Of a stretch of DNA of 64,000 nucleotides, positions 46,715 through 59,240 are shown piece after piece. Position 1 is the first letter of the stretch, and each line of letters starts with the position of its first letter. The notes below the pieces were generated by a model, which saw nothing but the letters and a program-made list of their open reading frames with translations, was not told the origin of the DNA and did not search any database. Source of the stretch: Paramecium pentaurelia (taxonomy: Eukaryota; Ciliophora; Oligohymenophorea; Peniculida; Parameciidae); contig CAJJDO010000027.1 of NCBI GenBank assembly GCA_905183005.1, forward strand, positions 169,918 to 233,917, in the 5' to 3' direction. The translations under genes were made by a program, and so were the position numbers.

Positions 46715-49351
46715 TCAAATTATAATTTATATAATTTTTATAAAAAATATGCTCATTAAATATGTTTCATTAATATTTCTATTGGTATTCTTTTAAAAAA
46801 TTACTGTTCCCACTTGGCAATAGTTCTAAATTTAATATTTTAATTTATTACAATTTATTTTTAAAGTTAAGATTAATTCTTCATTTGAATTAACCAATTA
46901 CTAATTAGTCATCATCACTTTCTTTTTAATATCTTCTAATTATGTTTTAATATTGTCATTTATGTATATAAAATCTGAATTTTTTCTCTATTTTAATTGT
47001 TATTCTTTGTCTTTCTTTTCCTATTCTTCATATATTAATTAATTTTCAATATCTTCATTTGAGATTTCATATAGGTGTTTTTCTTCTAATTTAAGTATTT
47101 CTTCTTATTTTTATTCTTTTTATATTTCAAGTTATTCCTTATACTTTTAATATTCTTCTTAAGCCTTCTTTTCCTCCTGTTTGGATATTTCAAGTTATTT
47201 TTCTAAATCAGATTTTTCTTTTTGGAATTCTTCATTCTAAATTTTAAGTCTTTCCTAATACTTTTCTTGAATTTCTTTATATTTTTCCATCTCTTACTAA
47301 ACACTTAAGGTTTTTTCTATGGCTTTCTCTTCCTCCTGTTTGGATATTTCAAGTTATTTTTCTATATCAGATTTTTCTTTTTCCTTAATTTTAAGCTTCT
47401 CCTTATACTTATCTTAACTTTCTTTGGCTTTCTTCATCTATTATTCAGCTTCCTTGATCTTTTATTCTTATTCCGAAATTTCTTTATCAAATCTTTATTA
47501 TAATAGTTAAAGCTCCTTTTAATATTTTTCACTCTATATTTTTACTTTTTTCACCTCTTCTTATGCTTATCCTACTAATTATTGTTACTCAGAAATTTCT
47601 TGTTACATTTGCTAAATCTATTTTTCCTTTTCTTCAAAAATTTTTTAGGCTTCGATCTTCTATTATTTAAACTCTTTGGCTTGAATATCCAAATTTTCTT
47701 GAACTTTTTATAATTCCTTCTCTTTTCCTTAGTATTGTTCTGTTAAATTTTAAATCTTTTCCTAATATTATTCTTAATCTTCTTTGTTTTTCTACTCTAA
47801 TTATTCTTATATTTTTTTATTTTCATTATCTCGCTATTGTTATATTTAATAAGCATTTTCTTCTTATTTTTATTTTGCTATTTGGAATTTTTTTTTCTAT
47901 TTTTATAGCTATTCCTATTTTTTTTCTAAATTTTCTTTTGCCTTGCTTTCTAATTCTTGGGCTTCTTTCATTTTATATATGGCTATTCTTTCCTCTTCTT
48001 CAGCTTTCTTGAGATTTATTTCTAATTCTGATATTACTTTTTACTGTTTTTCTAGCTATTGTTAATTCTCTTCTTTAATAATTTTGGTTTAATTCTTCTA
48101 TTCTTATGCATCTTTAGTATGTTCAAGAACTTGCTTTTCTAATTCTTATTTAGCTTTTTCTAATTTTTCTTTCTATTCCTATTTTTTTTCTAAATTTTCT
48201 TTTGCCTTGCTTTCTAATTCTTGGGCTTCTTTCATTTTTTCTTTGGCTATTCTTCCCTCTTCTTCAGCTTTCTTGAGATTTATTTCTAATTCTGATCTTT
48301 TTTTTTCAAATTATTTTGTTTAGCTCTAAAGCTATTTCTCATAATTTTCTTCGGTTTTTCTAATCTCTTCTTCAATCTTCTTATTATTCTCAATATTTTG
48401 CTTTTATAAATCTTCAGCTAATTTAGATTTTTCATCTTCAAATATTCGTTTTTATTTTAAAAGCTCTTACTCTTTATCTTAAAAATCACTCTTGGCTTTA
48501 GCCAAACTATCTTCAATTTCTTTGAGTTTTTTTTTTTGTTAAATCTCTTAATCTTAAAAATTACTCTTGGCTTTAGCCAAATTATCTTCAGTTTCATTGA
48601 GCTTTTTTTGTTGTTAAATACTTTAGTTAACAAAATATTTGTGCTTTTCTTAAAGCCTTTGGTTTTACTCCTCAAGTTTCTTATTTTTTTATTCTAAATC
48701 AGATTTATCAGTTTTATATTTTTGTTTCAATTATTTAATATCTTCTTGCCCTTATAGATATAATTCTTAAATTTAAGCTTTTGATTTTTTAATCTCTTCA
48801 TTAGAGTTATTCTAGTTATTCTACTCATTTTTTAAATTTTGTAAAGCTTCATTCATTTCGGAATTAATGTTTTATTATTTTAAGATTTTTTATCTAAGTT
48901 GATTGAAAGTATTTTCAAACTTTTAAGTGAGCGCCTCAATTTCATCCTTATATTATTTATTTTTATTCAATTCTTCTTACACCTTTATCGAAACTTTTTT
49001 ATTAAAATTATTTTTTAGATCATTTAATTCCATCTTTAATTTGTTATTTTCCTAAATGAATTTCTCAGATAATTGATTTTTTTATTACTCTTTTTCAAAA
49101 TCTTCTTTTAATTATAGATTTTTTTTTTCATTATCCACAATTAACTTAAGTTCGATTAACTTCTTTATTAATTATTAATTAAAATTTTCTTAGTCTTTTT
49201 CATATTATTATTTTAGATTTTTAATATATTCTTGACATTCTGCTTAGTATCTAAATAATACTTAATTATATTGATTTATGATTTGATCTTCTCTCTCCTT
49301 ACATTTCATTTTAATAGTTTCTTAGAATTCCTTCTAGTCATAATCAAACAT
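46715..49351 (-). CDS. coiled-coil family member B
   Basis: Intronless, 878 residues, starting MFDYDQKEFQETIKMKCKER. Nearly the whole length is coiled coil with internal repeats such as KLKEIEDSLAKAKSDFQDKE (near-duplicated) and SELEINLKKAEEEERIA (twice). Its first about 62 codons and the DNA upstream of them are repeated at 58.6-58.9 kb in the chimeric member. It diverges from the 49765-51954 gene with a 413-bp shared promoter region. The C-terminus (SIFFIKIIQIII) is hydrophobic but short. Confidence 0.78.
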
Positions 49352-49764
49352 TTATATATTATTTAATAATAATATTAAGAAAGTCTAATGTTATTATTGA
49401 TTGTCTATTTGTATTTCTATTAAATATAAATCTTTTTTATTATTAATTATATATTTATAAGTATAATAGATAAATACTTTAAATTCTTAATTTTTTAATG
49501 TCTTTTGTTTTGTTTTGTTTATTTTTAATTCATTTTGAAATCAAAATTGGTGAAATAATAAAGATTGATAGAGAGATACTTAAGAATTAGAAATTCCTTA
49601 AAAAGAATATTTGCTGATGGAATATTGATTAATACATTTAGAAAAGTATTAAACTTCTTTAAATATAGTATATAAATATTGTATATAATTAATAATAAAA
49701 AATAGACTTATTATTTAATAGAAATAGAGATTAAATAATTATTTATTTATTTTTAATATCTTTA
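49352..49764. promoter_or_regulatory. bidirectional promoter region of a divergent coiled-coil pair
   Basis: 413 bp between two divergent starts. The same region occurs in inverted orientation at 62679-63096, also between two divergent coiled-coil genes, with no difference I can see by eye, which for non-coding DNA this A/T-rich suggests recent duplication. Part of it is also found upstream of 57746-58867. Confidence 0.6.
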
Positions 49765-51881
49765 ATGAAAAAAAAGGCTAGAAATAATAAACCATAACCC
49801 AAATTTGAAGATATAGTAAAAGAAACAAGATAAAGGTATTAATAATAACATAAAATGTTGTATTAATAATTTGAAAAAGCAAAATCTGAATTAGAAATAA
49901 AAGTCAAAGAAGATTTAGAAAAGCTAGCCAAAGGAAATATTATTAAAAATTAAGAATAAGATGAAAAAGAAATAAATTAAAACTATAAGAAATAGTTTTA
50001 AAAATTGATAAAAAATTTTAATCAAGAATTAGATTAATTATCATTTAATATTATTGGTTTGAAAAAAATGACTAAGATTTTTGAAGAAGAATAATAAAAG
50101 AATAAATAATTATTAGAAGAAATAGAAAAGTTAAAGAATGATTCAAATGATCCAAATATTAATTTTGATAAAAAAGTTTAGATAGCAGTACAAGAAGAAT
50201 TAAATAAAAATATAATATAAATCTAAAATGAGAATTAATTGATGTTTGAAAGTTTAAAAAAATAATATGATGAAGAAATGAAGTAATACATCAAAATTTC
50301 TGAAAGGACTATTCATAAACTTAAATAAGAAAACATAAAATAATAAGATAATATTGCCAAAATGAAAAAATTATTAGAAGCATAAGACAAAGATTTTCAA
50401 ATTTTAACAAATGAGTTTATAAAGTTTTATTAAGGTTATTTTGAAATAATTAATTAATTGAAAGAATAAGATTATAAATAATTATAAAATAAGATTAAAT
50501 AAGATTAAGAATAAATGTAAAAAGTCAAAGATGCATTAGAATAGGAAAAAATTGCTAAAGAAAATTATGAAAAATATTAAAAAGAAATTTAACTATTGTA
50601 ATAAAGATTTGATCAAGAACGTCTTCAATAAAAAAAACAAATCAAAGAAGCTGAATAATAGATGCAATAAGCCAAAGAATGTTAAAAAAAGTATTAGAGT
50701 AAGATTGACAATTAGAAAAATTAATTAAAGGATATAGAATAAGAGCTACAAAAAGCTTAAGATAAGGAAAGAAATTCTGAATATGCAACCAAATAAATTT
50801 AATAAGAATTGGATTAAACCAAAGAAGATTTAGAATAGTATAAGAGTAAGATTAACAATTAGAAAGATAGTTTTAAGTATAAGCTTTAGGAAGAAGAATT
50901 AAAATAAATAGAATTAAAGCTACAAAAAGCTTAAGAGGAGGAAAAGAAATCCAAAGATGCCACCAAAGAAATTTAATAAGAATTTGAGAAAGCTAAAGAA
51001 AGTTAAGAATAGTATAAGGGTAAGATTAACAATTAGAAAGATAGATTAAAGGAAATAGAATAAGAGCTACAAAAAGCTTAAGAGGAGGAAAGGAAATCCG
51101 AAAATGCAACCAAATAAATTTAATAAGAATTGGATAAAACCAAAAAAAATTTAGAATATTATAAAGGTTTGAAAGAAAAGTTAAAGCGAATGGAATAAAA
51201 ATTAGAAGAAGCTAAAGAAGAGGAAGATAAATTCAAAAATGCGGCCAGATAACTTTAAACGTCATTGGAGGAGAGCAAAAAAATATTTGAATAAGAAAAA
51301 TCAAAATTAGAATCGTAGCTGAAAGAAGCCTCTCAATAAGTAGCTAGAACCAATATATAAGTACAAAAATATAAGGAGTAACTATAATTATAGAAACAAA
51401 AATCAAAAGAAGAAATACTTAAAGTAGAACAAAAAGCCCAATAAGAAAAATAAAAACTAGCTTTTGAACATAGAAGAATATGTGAAGAATAGGAAATGAA
51501 AGCTCAAGAAGAAAAAAATAAGTAATAAGAAAAATTGAAATAAATGAAAGCCTAAAAACAAACTTAAATAGAGTTAGAAAACTCTATTAAAAATGAATAG
51601 ACACAATAGTTTGTATAATTTAATAATCAAAGAGTAGAAGAAAAATAAGATTAATATTCCTCTGAAGAAGAAACTTATTAAGAATAAAATGCTATTGACA
51701 AAATATTAGAAGAACATAAATAAAATATAAAGAAAATAAATGGAAACAAGTAAAAAACTAATTATGTTCCTTAAGGAACAATTATTAGGTATAATATTAA
51801 CTCATATTAAGATAATAAAAAGATCAAATTTAAGAAAAAACATTAAATGAAAGAGAAAAAAGAATAGAAATATAAGAATAG
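49352..51881. repeat. inverted duplication, left arm
   Basis: Holds the bidirectional promoter and almost all of the plus-strand coiled-coil gene. The reverse complement of 59323-63095 matches it. Similarity starts a few bases from the minus-strand ATG and breaks abruptly at 51881/51882, inside the C-terminal coding part. Confidence 0.85.
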
Positions 51882-51954
51882 CCTACCGAAGTACCAAACA
51901 ATGTTATTAACAATAATTGCATTAATATTATAAATAATATTCAATGTAAAATGA
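49765..51954 (+). CDS. coiled-coil family member C
   Basis: Intronless, 729 residues, starting MKKKARNNKPQPKFEDI. It has a helical N-terminal third (FNQELDQLSFNIIGLKKMTK), then long coiled coil with a roughly 107-residue internal repeat (EIQQEFEKAKESQEQYKGK, QELDKTKKNLEYYKG) and a Lys-rich stretch. The last residues (YQTMLLTIIALILQIIFNVK) are hydrophobic, a possible membrane tail unlike that of its inverted copy. The copy at 59241-62678 is the same gene with one more internal repeat and a different C-terminus. Confidence 0.8.
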
Positions 51955-52379
51955 TGATGTTTACTTAGTCATATCTAAATTGAAATTAAGAAACAAATAT
52001 TAATTTATAAAGAAACTGTAAAAAATTACTATATTATATTATAATTGGAATAATTTGTAAATTATATTGTAAATCAATACCAGTAGAAATCCTATTGTAA
52101 CATAATTAATGTACATATTGTTCGAATAAATATTAAATAAATATTTTAATATCAATTAATGAGTCAAATTCATATTGATTTTTTTTTCAATATTTATATT
52201 AAATTTCCAAACAAAAATAAGTTTGATTGAAAATTAATAAATAATTCCATGTTGTTTTAATGGATGTTGTACATAAAATATTTAATTAGTTAGAGATTAT
52301 TAATTTTTTATTTTATTAATGAATTAGGTTAAGAGAAAAAAAGAATAATATATCTAATAATTAAATATTAGAAGTGATT
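51955..52379. other. flank between the coiled-coil gene and transposon debris
   Basis: About 425 bp, A/T-rich with no gene seen. Confidence 0.45.
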
Positions 52380-53420
52380 AATGCAATATATGGTGTTAGC
52401 TTATGAAAATCTTTTAGAATAGGCCAATCAGAATATTGTACCAAGAATAAGAAGCCTTAACAGATCTTAATTATTTAGAATGCTAAAAAGAAATTGGAAT
52501 TCTTTAACAAAAGCGATATTCTTAAATGCAAACGAAGAATTTTTGAAGGAAAAGAAAAAAAATTTGGTTTTAAAAAATGAATGCAATTTTAATTTGATTT
52601 AAAGTCTAAAGATGCAGTTAAAAAGCTAAGAAATCAAGATTATAAAACCAATTCATTGCTGCCTCAACAGGGTTGACCCCTGATTAAATAAGACCTATCG
52701 AAAACTATAGTTGTGAAATACAAAACTCTTAAAATTACTTTAATCTAAACAAGCTTCATATACGCTGGATTAAGAATTATATTGATACATATGATTTAAG
52801 GGAATTAAAAAAAGCTGAAGGAATTTACAAAATTTTTCTCACGTAATGCATCGTTTAAGTTACCATACAGAAAAGACAAAAGAAGTTATAATTAATAGAG
52901 TTTCTACGAAAGATATCTATATTCATAAAAATTTATTAACCGCTAGTTCTGGGGCGAATCAAATTTGTTTTTATTGATGAAACTTCTTTAGGTCATTAAT
53001 GTAAGTTGATAAAATGCTGGTAATAGAGGAGAAAATAAAAATTTATAACTATCAAAAAGCGAATGGGAAACATAGGAATTTTAGGAGTAATAGGGCAAGA
53101 AGATTGTTTAGTTTATCAAGTTGTAAGAGGGAATATCAACTCAAGTCTCTATACACATCATCTATTAGAATTATTTAAAATGTTGAAAAAGCTTATTATT
53201 AAAATCATAACTTTATTATCATACTTGATAATAGTCCTGTCTATAAGAGCAAGAAAATTCAACATAGTTCGATATATCTATTCAATACTACCCTATTTTA
53301 GTAAATCATTAAACTAAGTTGGATTTTGATTTATAAAAGCTAAATATTATAATTACAAACAATCAATTCTTCTGTCCATCTCAATTATTTGGCTGCAAAG
53401 CTATTGAAAAAAACTTTGAA
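52380..53420 (+). mobile_element. broken Tc1/mariner-type DDE transposase
   Basis: Conserved transposase pieces in order but in shifting frames: FIDETSLG near 52968-52990 (first Asp), IGILGVIGQEDCLVYQVVRG near 53071-53130, IILDNSPVYKSKKI near 53217-53258 (second Asp, as LDN(A/S)), then LPYFSKSLNQVG near 53290-53325, which corresponds to LPPYSPxLNPxE with the third acidic residue replaced by Gly. Multiple frameshifts and the lost acidic residue mean it is dead. The 53063-53317 reading frame is just one surviving fragment. A small inverted repeat CAGGG/CCCTG near 52666-52680 may be a leftover end, which is only a guess. Confidence 0.7.
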
Positions 53421-53449
53421 AATTTTTTTTCATTGATAATAACAAGAAT

Positions 53450-54200
53450 TTGAATTGGAATTGTTTAAGAGGTCATTTGAAAGGACTATTGATAAACTTA
53501 TGAAAGAAAACTCAACATTATAAGAATAATTGATAAATGCAGAAATTGAAAAAATATAAATGAAATAATCAACATAATCACTACTAAATCCTAAATTTCT
53601 CAAATTGAATTCAAAAAGAAATAATCGGAATCTAATTTAGAAAGAAAAAAATAAGGATTTAAATAGAAATTTGTCAAAAAAGATAAAAAGAATGTTAAGA
53701 ATAAATTATATAATTGTAGGATAACCCAAAGAAAACTCAATCAGAAGATAAAGCCAAAGAAATTTCGTAAAGGTTTTAGGAATAACTTTAAAAAATGAAA
53801 GAAAATTTTGATAAACAAGAAAAAGAATTATAAAATTAATAGGCTTCTTTAAATGAAATTACCAAGAAATTTAAATAAGAATAATAAAAAAATATTTAAT
53901 TAGAAGAATTTGAGAAAGAGAAATAGAAATTACAAGACAAAATGAAAAGTAAAGAATGATCTAAATGATATATAGATTAAATTAATAAAAAATATAGATA
54001 AGAAAGAGTAGCAAGAAGAATAAAATAAAAATAAGACTTAAATATATAAAGAGGCGTTATTGATGCTTGAAAAGCAAAAAAAATCTGATGATGAAATGAA
54101 GTAACTCCTATTTCATCTTAATCTCTAAAAATACTATCGATAAATTTATAGTTATTTTTGGAATGATTAATTGTAATAAAAAAGAAAACCAAATATTTAG
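53450..54200 (+). pseudogene. decayed coiled-coil family copy
   Basis: The start matches the family block (LFKRSFERTIDKLMKENST, INAEIEKIQMKQSTQSL) but then shifts frame several times. From about 53760 it resembles KMKENFDKQEKELQN, and from about 53957 the part of member C around LMFESLKKQYDEEMKQ. It is therefore a mosaic of two family members and is not translatable as one protein. Lies between the two mobile elements. Confidence 0.7.
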
Positions 54201-54289
54201 ATAATGCAAGATTTTAATTAATTAAAGAAAAATATACTATAAATTGAAAATATTAAACAATGAAATCTATAACGTTAAGATTATCTATT

Positions 54290-55420
54290 TATGTTTATGA
54301 ATAATAATGGAAGAAGTTAAAAAGTAATAAGAAATCTATTTCTTATGATATGGCAGAATTAAGACATCTAAAAAGCTTTTTTGATAAGGACTTTAGTCAT
54401 TTCATTAAATTAATTGTGAATCACTATCTTGCTAGATAAAAGTAATTTACTCTCCTAAGATTAATACCTCCTAAATTGCATTAATACTTAACTTTGGTAT
54501 ATGAGAACTTTAATCTTAAATAAAAAGAAGTAAAAAGGTAGGATATATATTTTCTTAGATCTATCTAATTCATATAAAACTATTAAAATAGATTAAGTGT
54601 TTAAATATTGAGAGAATAAGAAAAATTTAAGGGATATTTTAGTGAAAATGAACTTAATGTTCTAGAATGTAATTTATGATCAATGATATATATGTAAGCC
54701 TGTTGAAAAATAAAAATTTATTTCTAAAATAGTTTTCAATAAGGATCAATCTTGGCTCCTTTTCTTTTTTATATTTTCTTTAATCTTGGTTAGGTAAAAG
54801 ATGCTCACTAGAAAGTTAAGAAAGAAATAAGTGGAAAATGGCTCAGCTTTTAAATAATTGTGACGGAAAAAAATATGTTTATGCTGATGATGTAGCTATT
54901 TCAAAATTTGGTCCTTAAAATAGTTGCATAATTGATAATTTCATTGAACTCGCTTAAAAATATAGTTTAAAAGTTAATATTTCTAAATCGAATTATTTGA
55001 CTAATCAAAAAAAGTGAAAGAAAAGTATGACTAAAAGTGTATTGCAAGAGCTAGTTGTTAAAAATACTTAGAAGCATTGATCTCAGCTAAGAAAAGTATT
55101 AAGCACTATAGAAAATTGATTAAAAAAAGAATTTCTTATTTATGTAATTTACTTGTTAGTTTAAATCGTTTCCTCCCGATATGTCATATGACCTAGCTAT
55201 GGAATTCATTTGTCAAACCTCATTTTATTATTTTGATCCTTTAATAAGATAGTATTCTAGATTTCATGTTAAAAATTGGTAAATCTATATAGAACTTCTA
55301 TTAAAAACTTTGAAATTACCTGAGTTCTTACCTTGTGATGAAATTTATATAAGATGTAAATAATTTGGTTTTAAACCTAATGTATCGGATAAATGAATTT
55401 AAAGTAATTTAAAATTGATA
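54290..55420 (+). mobile_element. broken non-LTR (LINE-like) reverse transcriptase
   Basis: Reverse-transcriptase motifs are readable in ciliate code: FQQGSILAPFLFYIFFNLG (about 54738-54795), then KKYVYADDVAISKFG (about 54867-54912) with the catalytic YADD, then SLKVNISKSNYL (motif D region). Upstream, an open stretch (MAELRHLKSFFDKDFSHFIK) leads in but meets TGA at about 54677; downstream a further open part ends near 55395. Frames do not connect, so it is a relic. The exact ends and target site duplications are not visible. Confidence 0.7.
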
Positions 55421-56514
55421 TGGAATATGAATAAGATGAGATTTGCTTAAAATTAAGTGAAATTAAAAATTCTCATTATCATTTAAGTGAAAAATAAAAT
55501 TTACTTTGGCAAGAGAAGGAGGAAAACAGAATAAACTTATTATTATTTACAACTTGGAGCATTAAAAAAAGGGAGCAATTAGAAAAAGTTTTAGATCAAG
55601 CATTGAGAAAAGCTTAGTCGTTAATTAAAAAATATAAGAAAGTTTTAACTGAAGTAAATGAGCATAAGTATGAGCTCTATTAATAAAAATCTCATACAGT
55701 TGCAATTATATTCATACACGATATACAATACAACATAATACCTTTTCCATTATTCTCTGATGTCTCACAGAAGATTTAGGAGAGGAAAATGAGATCTGTG
55801 AAAAATATTAATATATCAATTAAGTGTGAGTAAGATGATTTTTTTAATAAGTCAGGAAGAAGATAAACTTAGTAAAATTGGATTAAAATTGCACAATCTT
55901 TCAAATTTATTAAATATTTAAATTTAGAGAAATTAATTAAAATTGAAACCCTATAGCCTAATTATTTATCCTTCTTTAAATTCATAAGAATCAAAATAAA
56001 TAAATTGCATTTATAATAATTTGAATCATTGTTTGTGTAAAATGTATTTTTCTTGACTATTGATGGATGATAAATATTGGCACAATAACTCTTTTATTTC
56101 TGATTGATCCCTAAATATATAATGTGTTTCAATAATTTATTTTAATATTAAAAGATATAGCTTTTTCTGTTAATAAATACCAAAATGGAATAGGAACAAA
56201 AAATACAGTTACTAATCTCAATGCAAATTTTTTTTAGAATTTGCTTAAAGTTGTTGAAGTTAAAAATCCAGATAAAATCAGAAAGGATTAATAAAGTTTT
56301 ATTAAGAATTTGACTATTTAAACTAGAATTAAGTATTAAAGGAGTTTAAAGAGGAAATATAAAAGTTTTATTTTTTGATAAAATAGACATATAAAAATTA
56401 TGAAAATTTATGAATAATAAATAGAGGTTCAATTAATCATTACGGTTTAATTGATTAATTGACTTTAATTATTTATAACTTATATTTATGTAAATAAAAT
56501 ACTTTTTAATTATT
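55421..56514. mobile_element. decayed element continuation
   Basis: Short open patches such as EQLEKVLDQALRKAQSLI and SVNKYQNGIGTKNTVTNLN on the plus strand without any connected frame. Probably the 3' part of the reverse-transcriptase element or other debris; most of it (from 55698) is present again after the N at 56928. Confidence 0.4.
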
Positions 56515-56927
56515 TCAAACAGATAATGGTTTGTAGATCATAAATTAAAAAAGTAATGCCAGTACTATTAGCACAGTCAAAGAAAAAAATCTCTTTATTT
56601 TTTTATTTAAATGACTCAATTATTTAAATTTTCTTCCATTTTCTTCGTCTAATCTCATTTTCTCTTTTTCAAAATCATCTTTTAATTAAAGATTTTTTTA
56701 TTATTCTTCTTCGAATTTCTTGGTAATTTCATTTAAAGAAGCCTTATAATTTTATAATTCTTTTTCTTGTTTATCAAAATTTTCTTTCATTTTTTAAAGT
56801 TATTGCTAATACTTTTAGATCTTTTCTTTAGCTTTATCTTCAGATTAAGATGTTACTTTGAGTTATATCTAAAATTATTTAATTTATTCTTAACATTCTT
56901 TTAATCTCTTTTCAATAATATCACTTT
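55698..56927. repeat. direct repeat left of N (probable assembly overlap)
   Basis: 1230 bp that recur directly at 56929-58158, right after a single N at 56928, at constant offset 1231 in every line I compared. The part 56515-56927 duplicates the 3' end of the minus gene at 57746-58867 and should not be annotated as a separate gene. Confidence 0.9.
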
Positions 56928-56928
56928 N

Positions 56929-58158
56929 AGTTGCAATTATATTCATACACGATATACAATACAACATAATACCTTTTCCATTATTCTCTGATGTCTCACA
57001 GAAGATTTAGGAGAGGAAAATGAGATCTGTGAAAAATATTAATATATCAATTAAGTGTGAGTAAGATGATTTTTTTAATAAGTCAGGAAGAAGATAAACT
57101 TAGTAAAATTGGATTAAAATTGCACAATCTTTCAAATTTATTAAATATTTAAATTTAGAGAAATTAATTAAAATTGAAACCCTATAGCCTAATTATTTAT
57201 CCTTCTTTAAATTCATAAGAATCAAAATAAATAAATTGCATTTATAATAATTTGAATCATTGTTTGTGTAAAATGTATTTTTCTTGACTATTGATGGATG
57301 ATAAATATTGGCACAATAACTCTTTTATTTCTGATTGATCCCTAAATATATAATGTGTTTCAATAATTTATTTTAATATTAAAAGATATAGCTTTTTCTG
57401 TTAATAAATACCAAAATGGAATAGGAACAAAAAATACAGTTACTAATCTCAATGCAAATTTTTTTTAGAATTTGCTTAAAGTTGTTGAAGTTAAAAATCC
57501 AGATAAAATCAGAAAGGATTAATAAAGTTTTATTAAGAATTTGACTATTTAAACTAGAATTAAGTATTAAAGGAGTTTAAAGAGGAAATATAAAAGTTTT
57601 ATTTTTTGATAAAATAGACATATAAAAATTATGAAAATTTATGAATAATAAATAGAGGTTCAATTAATCATTACGGTTTAATTGATTAATTGACTTTAAT
57701 TATTTATAACTTATATTTATGTAAATAAAATACTTTTTAATTATTTCAAACAGATAATGGTTTGTAGATCATAAATTAAAAAAGTAATGCCAGTACTATT
57801 AGCACAGTCAAAGAAAAAAATCTCTTTATTTTTTTATTTAAATGACTCAATTATTTAAATTTTCTTCCATTTTCTTCGTCTAATCTCATTTTCTCTTTTT
57901 CAAAATCATCTTTTAATTAAAGATTTTTTTATTATTCTTCTTCGAATTTCTTGGTAATTTCATTTAAAGAAGCCTTATAATTTTATAATTCTTTTTCTTG
58001 TTTATCAAAATTTTCTTTCATTTTTTAAAGTTATTGCTAATACTTTTAGATCTTTTCTTTAGCTTTATCTTCAGATTAAGATGTTACTTTGAGTTATATC
58101 TAAAATTATTTAATTTATTCTTAACATTCTTTTAATCTCTTTTCAATAATATCACTTT
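56929..58158. repeat. direct repeat right of N (probable assembly overlap)
   Basis: Second copy of 55698-56927. It continues into unique sequence at 58159, so this copy carries the intact gene end. Confidence 0.9.
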
Positions 58159-58867
58159 TTTCTTTTATTTTTTTTAATCCATATTCCTTTTATTCTAATT
58201 TAGATTCCAATATTTGATTTGATTATTGTGTTTCAGAAAGTTAAGATTTAGTAGTCAAAAATATTTTTTGTTCACATTCCATATCTTAGACTGCTTGTTC
58301 ATAATTTTTAACAGCATTTTAAAGCTTTACCAAAGTTTCTTTATCAACATTGGCATTTTATAAATCTTTCATGCAATCTTTACATTCTGATAATGATTAT
58401 GTTGATTATTTCATTTATATTTTTTCAATTTCTGCATTTATCAATTATTCTTATAATGTTGAGTTTTCTTTCATAAGTTTATCAATAGTCCTTTGACATG
58501 ACCTCTTAAATTATTCCATTTCAAATTCAAGTAATTCAATTTTTTTCTTATCATTTAATTTATTGGTATTATCAAATTACATCTGTTGTGACTTTAAAAG
58601 TTTTTCTTGAGAATTTTATATATTTTTATAAACACTTATGTTTTCGTCATCCACAATTTACTAAAGTTTGTTTAACTTCTTTATTAATTATTAATTAAAA
58701 TTTTCTTAGTCTTTTTCATATTATTATTTTAGATTTTTAATATATTCTTGACATTCTGCTTAGTATCTAAATAATACTTAATTATATTGATTTATGATTT
58801 GATCTTCTCTCTCCTTACATTTCATTTTAATAGTTTCTTAGAATTCCTTCTAGTCATAATCAAACAT
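57746..58867 (-). CDS. chimeric coiled-coil member D with C-terminal membrane anchor
   Basis: Intronless, 373 residues. Three sources can be seen: residues 1-62 and upstream DNA match member B (MFDYDQKEFQETIKM); residues about 95-320 match member A (EMEQFKRSCQRTIDKLMKE, AEIEKIQMKQSTQSLSECKD); the last 30 residues (FFSLTVLIVLALLFQFMIY) match the membrane tail of the 38752-40842 gene. The membrane helix ends close to the stop, so probably tail-anchored. All three junctions are in frame. Confidence 0.8.
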
Positions 58868-58966
58868 TTATATATTATTTAATAATAATATTAAGAAAGT
58901 CTAATGTTATTATTGATTGTCTATTTGTATTTCTATTAAATATAAATCTTTTTTATTATTAATTAT
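58672..58966. repeat. direct copy of 49156-49450
   Basis: About 295 bp identical by eye (offset 9516), covering the first about 65 codons of members B and D plus 100 bp of promoter. Similarity stops just after the ATTATTAATTAT run. Confidence 0.8.
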
Positions 58967-59240
58967 CAATTATATATTTATAATTATAGAAGTTTAACAC
59001 TATGTCTTATAAGCAAAAAAAATAAACATAAAAACAATCGAGAAAAATATTTAAAATAAAGAGGATCAATATTTATTTAATATGTAATCAAATAATATGT
59101 ATATTAATTATATTTCATTAGGATTTCAACTTTTATTGATTTAACATATTACTATACTTAATTGGCAATGTTTCTAATTATAATTAATTTTTTACAGTTT
59201 GATCCTTAATTTGAATTAATAAATGACTATGTAGACATCA
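58868..59240. other. intergenic region
   Basis: About 370 bp; the first 100 bp are the copied promoter of member B, the rest is A/T-rich without a gene. Confidence 0.5.

Noticed and set aside
53063..53317. Open reading frame starting MGNIGILGVIGQ as an independent gene
   Set aside because: It is a standard-code fragment of the broken transposase, losing the transposase frame after about 30 residues.
56515..56927. Second, truncated copy of the chimeric coiled-coil gene
   Set aside because: It is part of the perfect repeat across the N and most likely an assembly artefact.
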